Shown here piece after piece: positions 23,901 to 28,209 of a stretch of 28,209 nucleotides of DNA. Source of the stretch: a virus; IMG/VR virus record IMGVR_UViG_3300047461_000017, positions 1 to 28,209 of that record; one strand, written 5' to 3'. The first letter of the stretch is position 1. Each line of letters opens with the position of its first letter. The notes under the pieces were generated by a model. The model did no database searches. It was not told the origin of the DNA and was given only the letters and a program-made list of their open reading frames with translations. The position numbers and the translations under genes are program-made.

Positions 23901-23950
23901 GTTCTCCACACGCATCTCTTGGTATGGGTGGATCAATCGTTATCACATAA
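20927..23950 (+). CDS. subtilisin-like protease + alpha/beta-hydrolase + plastocyanin-like domain fusion
   Basis: 1007 residues from the ATG at 20927 (GGAGA upstream at 20916), one base after the previous stop. Residues about 1-75 are a small N-terminal domain. A subtilase (S8) domain follows: D158 (IVVCDD), H216 (HGTHVAGT), oxyanion N372 (AAGNDN) and S484 (GTSMASP), so the triad is complete. Next is an esterase-like alpha/beta-hydrolase resembling PHB-depolymerase/LpqC proteins: oxyanion HG at 647, nucleophile S718 in GISNG, D795 and H866. The last 110 residues are a cupredoxin with type 1 copper ligands H944, C992, H995 and M1000, with the plastocyanin spacing C-x2-H-x4-M. No signal peptide is seen. 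Its place among fibre genes suggests a virion-borne enzyme degrading host surface material. The combination is unusual to me. Confidence 0.85.
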   Translation: MSEKIYIVTLHNREDLDGFYDDMKDNGFRLNMKRPISRNTHYWMTDEQAEELKQDPRVWDVDLRPEDRGIYPKKCATPTDNQVPRTLEGSFWKAGGIDTNNSFPWGLSHTIDSTGTVRGKGQFGSSGGSYNQYVTTIPGDNYENAWGDGRHVDIVVCDDPVSADCGDWSGFAANRFVSYDWFNELNTEVTSIDDDGQTLPTGAVTYYSNATNPEYHGTHVAGTCAGNYYGLANEANIYGLQILGTMPSGQSLPTLLLYDYLRAFHKKKPINPVTGYKNPTISNHSWGYSTETSLESEFPAGIAIGNVVEVNYQGVQYNSGNPNAAGWTMAGLETDFGIAPNKWSIPVTLTSVNADVEDAIADGIVIICAAGNDNFHVVPQGDANYNNFVIFQGYNSNSPVYFNRGMSPASAPNAIMVGSLNSDASFKRSSFTNFGPRIDVFAPGTNILSAWGNPATITGGNAGAGFADTKYGGNNWMYPISGTSMASPLIASVAAMVASARRTDRFSNDDLRAYMNNNSVFGDMTFDVGGGTFADNSCRKDSPNKYLVTKNPRKQNGNLQNKVGDRRSGAVFPRPKKLHATNGFPSGLLSTSSQLSIQKEWKSYNSTVGPTGFKDPATAGLYNYLSDLYIPTNEAGPTGYPVMICLHGNGGNGSTINDPIYATLGDHIRVGPYGSGSSWNIVDESSIAPDIEYLRNLIKLLKTFTNVDSTRIRISGISNGAALACRAFVEIDDPAVDLIVPIVSQFHTNEVNNFTQFFMPTDHLDTSGSAGSYGYTVQKVPVAGRKILMMQNTNDGVIPYNGGAGVGIQFIGARLSTYRMAQAMGWAGGEQNTGLTFQGDAATQLYRYNINGNVNEVVHCASNGGHGVNAKMIALFEEWVESDGQTITVTLPSNTYNITVTANSNVNYQLSGNDRNGLVTGNDPTVTVQAGDTINFIVSNTFGHPFYIKTVYVGGSGSQVSTGTVTGTQGTQSGTLSWNTTGVSSGTYYYVCSPHASLGMGGSIVIT

Positions 23951-23953
23951 ATA
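23946..23953 (+). promoter_or_regulatory. late promoter box CATAAATA
   Basis: Overlaps the stop of the protease fusion and lies 31 bases before the ATG at 23985. Fits the late consensus. Confidence 0.7.
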
Positions 23954-23984
23954 AACTTGAGCAGTAGTAACATTTGGTAGATAA

Positions 23985-26900
23985 ATGGCAGATCGTTTTC
24001 CGTTAATAGTAAATGCGGTTTCTCAAAAGATTGAGGAACTGATTTCTGGTGACAATTTAGAATTGTCTGGTAACAATATAGTCATAAGTGGTGACACAGG
24101 AGCAGGAAAATATCTTACCAGTAACGGTACGGTTGTTTCATGGGGAACACCTGGTGATGTGTATCTAACACAAAACCAAGTCTTAGAAAATAAAACTTTT
24201 ACTTCATGTGTAATTTCTGGATCTGCTAATACTCTCTCTAACATACCAAACGCTGCTCTTTCAAACTCCACAATACAAGTAAACGGTGCTGCTATTGCTC
24301 TAGGTGGATCTGTTACAACACCAAATGACAACACCACTTACGTTGTGAGTGCACAAGATGGTGTCAATAATAATACAAAAGTTATTAGACTAACTGCTGG
24401 TGGATCAGGACAAGGAGATGATGATGTCAGTATCGCTGTAGGTCCTCCTGCTGCTGTTCCTGCTGGATCTAATGCTCTTGCTCTAGCAATCAATAGAGTT
24501 GGTGAAGTCATTACAATATCTGGTACAGCACCTGATGCTGATACTATAACAACAGTGAAGTCTGGAACTGGTGGTACAGCACAGACTGGAGATATTACAA
24601 TTGCTGCAACTGGATCCTCTACAGTATCTCAGGACACAGCATCTAAAACAATTACGATCAACTCAACATATGTTGACACGATCACGAAGATAAGAGCAAC
24701 CACAGGACAAGTATTAAATCCTGGTAACTTTACATTCTTATCTGGTGGTGCTACTACTGTTGCTCAAGGTGTTGATGGTAATGGCGACTCAACAATTACA
24801 TATACATCTGTTGATACTATAACCAGATTGAAGGGAGGAGCAGCTGGATCACTTGTAACTGGTGATGTCGAGTTTACTGGTGGAGCAAACGTCACAGTAT
24901 CACAAGCGGGTAACACAATTAGTATTGCTAGTGTAGATACAAACACAGTAACTAGACTTTCATCTGGTGCTAACGTTGTTACTGCAGGAGACTTTAAGTT
25001 TGTAGGAACTGGTGCTACTAGCATTTCACAAGCAACTGCTGGTGGTGTAACAACATTCACAGTCACATCTGCTAACGATGACACTGGTGCAGCGTTGACA
25101 GCATCCGCTGGTATCTTATTATCAGGTACAGATTTCCAATTAAAAAATGCTGGTAACTTTAGTGGTAATCAATTATTAAAGTGGGACTCTGGTAACAGTC
25201 AGATAGGAAACAGTTTGATTTCTGATAACGGGTCTACTGTTACAGTTTCTGGTGACTTAGTTGTAGATGGCACTCAAACAATTTTAAATACTACTACTTT
25301 AATAGTAGAAGACAATAGTATAGAATTAAGAAAGGGAAATAATTTAGTTGGAAATGACGGCGGTGTACAGATAAACTTAGAAACAGATGGTAGTGGATCT
25401 GTCACAAAATATCAATCATTACAGTGGTTTAACTCTGGTGGATACTGGAGAGGATGGGACGGTTCTGTTGAAAGAAGGTTTGTTACAGAGGCAGAGACAC
25501 AGATTCTTACTAACAAAACTCTTACATCTCCAACACTTACCTCACCTAACATCGGTGCTGCTGTTGCGACATCAGTCAATGGTCTTATAGTTAGTACAAC
25601 TGCATCTGCAACACTAGACATCGCAACATCTAAAGTGTTGGATGTAAATGATTCTCTAACATTAACATCAGATAACCCTGCTGCAACAGTTGCTGTTAAC
25701 TTTAGAGTTGGTGGAGACGTAGCATATAGATCTGATACTCTTGCATCATTCTCATCTACCACATCTACACAGATGCGTGGTTTGATTACAGATACAACAG
25801 GATTAGATAAGTTAGTATTCCAGACCAACCCTACAATTTTAACTGGTATTACTACAACATCTGCAGGATTTAATTTAGTTAACACTGGTGCTACAAGTAT
25901 ATTGTTTGGTGGTGCTGCTGGAAGCATCGTCATGGGTGCTTCAACTGGTGATACAACTATCAACCATGACTTAATACTTAAAGAAGATCTCACTGTTGGT
26001 GTTGATACAAATGATAACGCTGTATTCAATGGTAATCTTAACATTGAAAATGCAGACCTTACAATACGTGGAACTTCTAGTGATCCAATGCAAATTGGTA
26101 GAGGTGGTGGTGCTGTAAATACAAACACTCGTGTGGGTACATCAGCACTTGCTGCAAACACTTCTGGATCTCAGAACACAGCATTTGGATACCAAGCATT
26201 GTTCACAAATAATATTGGTGCATCCAATACTGCAATTGGCCACAGGGTTTTGAGGGCAGCGGGTGTCGGAAATAATAATATTGGTATTGGTAAAGATGCA
26301 TTACTTGTTACACTTTCTGGTAGTAAGAACCTTGCGATTGGTAACAATGCAATGGAGACAAACTCGACGGGTAGTGGAAACGTCTGTATTGGACACTATG
26401 CTGGTTTTGATGTACAAGGTAATAACAACGTTCTTATAGGTCCTGCATACAATGAGACTTCTGCTGATGTAACATTTAGACCTCCTAATATTAGTGGAGA
26501 TAATCAACTTGTTATTGGTTCTGGTGGACAAGCATGGTTGCGTGGTGATTCTAGTTACAATATTAGTACTAGTCAAAATCTTACCGTAGATGGAGATACA
26601 CTTATCAAGGGTGATCTTACAGTTAATGGTACTACAACCACAATTAAATCTAATATTGTACAGATTACAGACAAGGCAATTGAACTTGCTGCTGTTGTAA
26701 GTACACAGTTTACATGTACTGCTGTATCTGGATCTGCAAATATCGTAGCGATTGCTCCTACACTAGGACTAATACCTGGCATGGAGATTACATCAAACAC
26801 TGCTGGTATTACAGTTCCTGCTGGAACAATCATTGTAAGTATCACAAACGACACAGCGGTATTGAGCAACAACGTAACAGGATCTGGTACACCTACATTC

Positions 26901-27743
26901 AGTGCGATAGGTCCTTCTGATACTGCTGCAGAAGACGGTGGTATTATTGTTAAGGGTACAAGTGATAAGACATTCCTATGGAGAGGAGTTGATGGTGGTG
27001 TAACATATAATAGTTGGACATCATCAGAACATATAGATCTTGCAAGTGGTAAGAACTATTATGTAAATGGTATTCTAATTGCCAGTGATACTAATAAAGT
27101 TATCGGACCTACAAATGGTGGTGGTCAAGGACAGATTGATTTAAGTGGTGCTGGTGTTGCATACACACTTGGTAGTGCAGTCACAGGATCATCATTAACA
27201 TCTGTCGGAACTCTTAGTGCATTGACTGTTAGTGATAATTTCAAAGTTAGACCAGGTAATACTTCAAACGCTACATGCTACATGGGAGTTGTAGGTAAAT
27301 CTAGTGTAAACTATGCTGGAGGTAATGCCGATACTGCCTGTTTAAGAATTGAAGACACTGGTTCTAATAATGGTTATTATCATGGATTGGAATTTAGAAC
27401 AAGACGTAGTGGTGATATTAGATTATATGCTCATGATCAAGGTGATAATTTAGCTGATTTTGTTGTTGCAGTTGATAATGGTAGTGTACTCGTAGAAAGA
27501 TTACGCATACAATCTGATGGTGACGTAGTACCTGGTTCAGATAACGCACAAGATCTTGGAGCATCTAACTTACGTTGGGCAAACGTCTACTCTGGTGACG
27601 TTCATCTAAACAACACAGGAATGGGTGGTAACGAGGTAGATGGAACTGAAGGAAACTGGACAATGCAAGAGGGTGCTGATGATCTATTCTTAATCAATAG
27701 AATCACTGGTAAGAAGTATAAGTTCAACTTAACTGAGGTGTAA
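23985..27743 (+). CDS. long tail fibre-like virion protein
   Basis: 1252 residues, the largest protein of the window, beta-rich. Residues about 170-400 hold tandem units of roughly 40-60 residues built on VDTITxL...GDxxFxGGAxxTVxQ-type strands. Residues about 425-520 carry a different segment (TTLIVEDNSIELRKG). Residues about 723-820 have seven-to-eight copies of an NTAIGxxAL-like motif spaced about 14-22 residues apart, the pattern of YadA/trimeric-adhesin head repeats and some phage fibres. A second IVEDNSIEL-like segment (IVQITDKAIELAAV) occurs near 888. The C-terminus (DLGASNLRWANVYSGDVHL and then NRITGKKYKFNL) resembles fibre ends in other marine phages. No chaperone or peptidase domain is obvious. 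Probably trimeric. Confidence 0.75.
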   Translation: MADRFPLIVNAVSQKIEELISGDNLELSGNNIVISGDTGAGKYLTSNGTVVSWGTPGDVYLTQNQVLENKTFTSCVISGSANTLSNIPNAALSNSTIQVNGAAIALGGSVTTPNDNTTYVVSAQDGVNNNTKVIRLTAGGSGQGDDDVSIAVGPPAAVPAGSNALALAINRVGEVITISGTAPDADTITTVKSGTGGTAQTGDITIAATGSSTVSQDTASKTITINSTYVDTITKIRATTGQVLNPGNFTFLSGGATTVAQGVDGNGDSTITYTSVDTITRLKGGAAGSLVTGDVEFTGGANVTVSQAGNTISIASVDTNTVTRLSSGANVVTAGDFKFVGTGATSISQATAGGVTTFTVTSANDDTGAALTASAGILLSGTDFQLKNAGNFSGNQLLKWDSGNSQIGNSLISDNGSTVTVSGDLVVDGTQTILNTTTLIVEDNSIELRKGNNLVGNDGGVQINLETDGSGSVTKYQSLQWFNSGGYWRGWDGSVERRFVTEAETQILTNKTLTSPTLTSPNIGAAVATSVNGLIVSTTASATLDIATSKVLDVNDSLTLTSDNPAATVAVNFRVGGDVAYRSDTLASFSSTTSTQMRGLITDTTGLDKLVFQTNPTILTGITTTSAGFNLVNTGATSILFGGAAGSIVMGASTGDTTINHDLILKEDLTVGVDTNDNAVFNGNLNIENADLTIRGTSSDPMQIGRGGGAVNTNTRVGTSALAANTSGSQNTAFGYQALFTNNIGASNTAIGHRVLRAAGVGNNNIGIGKDALLVTLSGSKNLAIGNNAMETNSTGSGNVCIGHYAGFDVQGNNNVLIGPAYNETSADVTFRPPNISGDNQLVIGSGGQAWLRGDSSYNISTSQNLTVDGDTLIKGDLTVNGTTTTIKSNIVQITDKAIELAAVVSTQFTCTAVSGSANIVAIAPTLGLIPGMEITSNTAGITVPAGTIIVSITNDTAVLSNNVTGSGTPTFSAIGPSDTAAEDGGIIVKGTSDKTFLWRGVDGGVTYNSWTSSEHIDLASGKNYYVNGILIASDTNKVIGPTNGGGQGQIDLSGAGVAYTLGSAVTGSSLTSVGTLSALTVSDNFKVRPGNTSNATCYMGVVGKSSVNYAGGNADTACLRIEDTGSNNGYYHGLEFRTRRSGDIRLYAHDQGDNLADFVVAVDNGSVLVERLRIQSDGDVVPGSDNAQDLGASNLRWANVYSGDVHLNNTGMGGNEVDGTEGNWTMQEGADDLFLINRITGKKYKFNLTEV

Positions 27744-27744
27744 T

Positions 27745-28131
27745 ATGGCATACTTTGGAGACGGATCAAATTTATCAGGGGTATCAGGAATACCAACTGG
27801 ACTGATAGCAATGTGGTCTGGTGCTACAAATGCAATACCATCTGGATGGGTATTGTGTGATGGTAATAATGGCACACCAAATTTACAGGATAAATTTATA
27901 GTAGGTGCAGGAAGTTCTTATGCTGTAGATGCAACAGGTGGTTCTACAACTGATACTGTAAACATCTCTGTTAGTGGTTCTACAGGTTTTGAAAGTTTAG
28001 CAACTGGAGGTAATTCTGTATCAACAGGTTCTTTAAACAGAAGACACACTCATAGTTTTAGTGGGTCTGGTTCTGACACAGTTAATACTGTACCACCATA
28101 CTATGCGTTAGCATACATATTTAAAACTTAG
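27745..28131 (+). CDS. small fibre protein with phage tail-collar domain
   Basis: 128 residues starting one base after the long fibre stop, with GAGGTG just upstream. The N-terminus MAYFGDGSNLSG is a short fibre motif. Residues about 19-55 (GLIAMWSGATNAIPSGWVLCDGNNGTPNLQ followed by DKFIVGAG) match the tail-collar domain of phage short fibres such as T4 gp12-type proteins. The C-terminus ends in HTHSFSGSG and PPYYALAYIFK, typical of the same family, where HxH sites may bind metal. It is the best candidate for a fibre-tip or short-fibre protein of the set. Confidence 0.85.
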   Translation: MAYFGDGSNLSGVSGIPTGLIAMWSGATNAIPSGWVLCDGNNGTPNLQDKFIVGAGSSYAVDATGGSTTDTVNISVSGSTGFESLATGGNSVSTGSLNRRHTHSFSGSGSDTVNTVPPYYALAYIFKT

Positions 28132-28135
28132 TCAC

Positions 28136-28209
28136 ATGGCATTTATAGGAACCACTGAAAGTTCTGGATCTAGTTTATCTGGTAAGTTACAGATAGATTC
28201 TGCTGGTCT
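28136..28209 (+). CDS. start of another fibre-like gene (partial)
   Basis: An ATG 4 bases after the collar-protein stop opens a frame reading MAFIGTTESSGSSLSGKLQI and continuing off the right edge. The Ser/Gly-rich start resembles the other fibre proteins here, and the first residues recall the MSLIGTT start of the Ig-like virion protein at 5273. Too short to identify. Confidence 0.5.
   Translation, partial: MAFIGTTESSGSSLSGKLQIDSAG

Noticed and set aside
25412-26161. 249-residue antisense ORF
   Set aside because: Opposite the long repetitive fibre gene; Val/Ser/Ala-rich composition typical of reverse translation of repeats; no ribosome site or domain.

Overview
This window looks like part of a T4-like myovirus (cyanomyovirus) of marine picocyanobacteria (Prochlorococcus or Synechococcus). 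The DNA is AT-rich, every recognised gene is on the + strand, and genes are packed with 4- to 20-base overlaps. The evidence is a T4 gp61-type primase, phage class Ia NrdA/NrdB, a MazG-like pyrophosphohydrolase, a TalC-type transaldolase, two ferredoxin-dependent bilin reductases (PebS- and PcyA-like), and T4/cyanophage late-promoter boxes (NATAAATA) upstream of several virion genes. No tRNA, CRISPR array, insertion sequence or integrase was seen.

Layout. (1) 1-3663: the end of an unknown gene, mazG, then a run of three enzymes: a candidate PD-(D/E)XK-like nuclease, a protein with the covalent nucleotidyltransferase (DNA/RNA ligase) motifs, and an NMNAT-like adenylyltransferase. A small SH3-like protein follows. 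(2) 3668-7574: lysine-rich phage proteins (one with an EF-hand-like loop, one with a DUF3008-like segment), a small hydrophobic protein, an Ig-like virion protein and three conserved-looking phage unknowns; late promoters occur here. (3) 7584-16932: replication and host-takeover metabolism: primase, nrdA, nrdB, pebS-like, two overlapping small ORFs, pcyA-like, a GIY-YIG endonuclease with its own late promoter, talC, glutaredoxin, a Phd-like antitoxin, a polytopic DUF401-like membrane protein and two small unknowns, ending at a strong intrinsic terminator. (4) 16929-17200: a compact noncoding unit with a near-consensus sigma70 promoter, a string of hairpins and a second terminator, which I read as an undescribed structured RNA or a leader switch. 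(5) 17213-28209: a 2OG-Fe(II) oxygenase, then a tail-fibre/adhesin region of repeat-rich fibre proteins. In its middle lies a 1007-residue protein joining a subtilisin-like protease, an alpha/beta-hydrolase and a plastocyanin-like copper domain.

How it may work together: NrdAB, glutaredoxin, MazG and TalC fit nucleotide supply by redirecting host carbon and reductant. The two bilin reductases draw on host ferredoxin and biliverdin. The late-promoter-driven fibre region builds the host-contact apparatus. The most unusual items are the protease-esterase-cupredoxin fusion, the promoter-hairpins-terminator RNA unit, and the nuclease/ligase-like/NMNAT-like trio.
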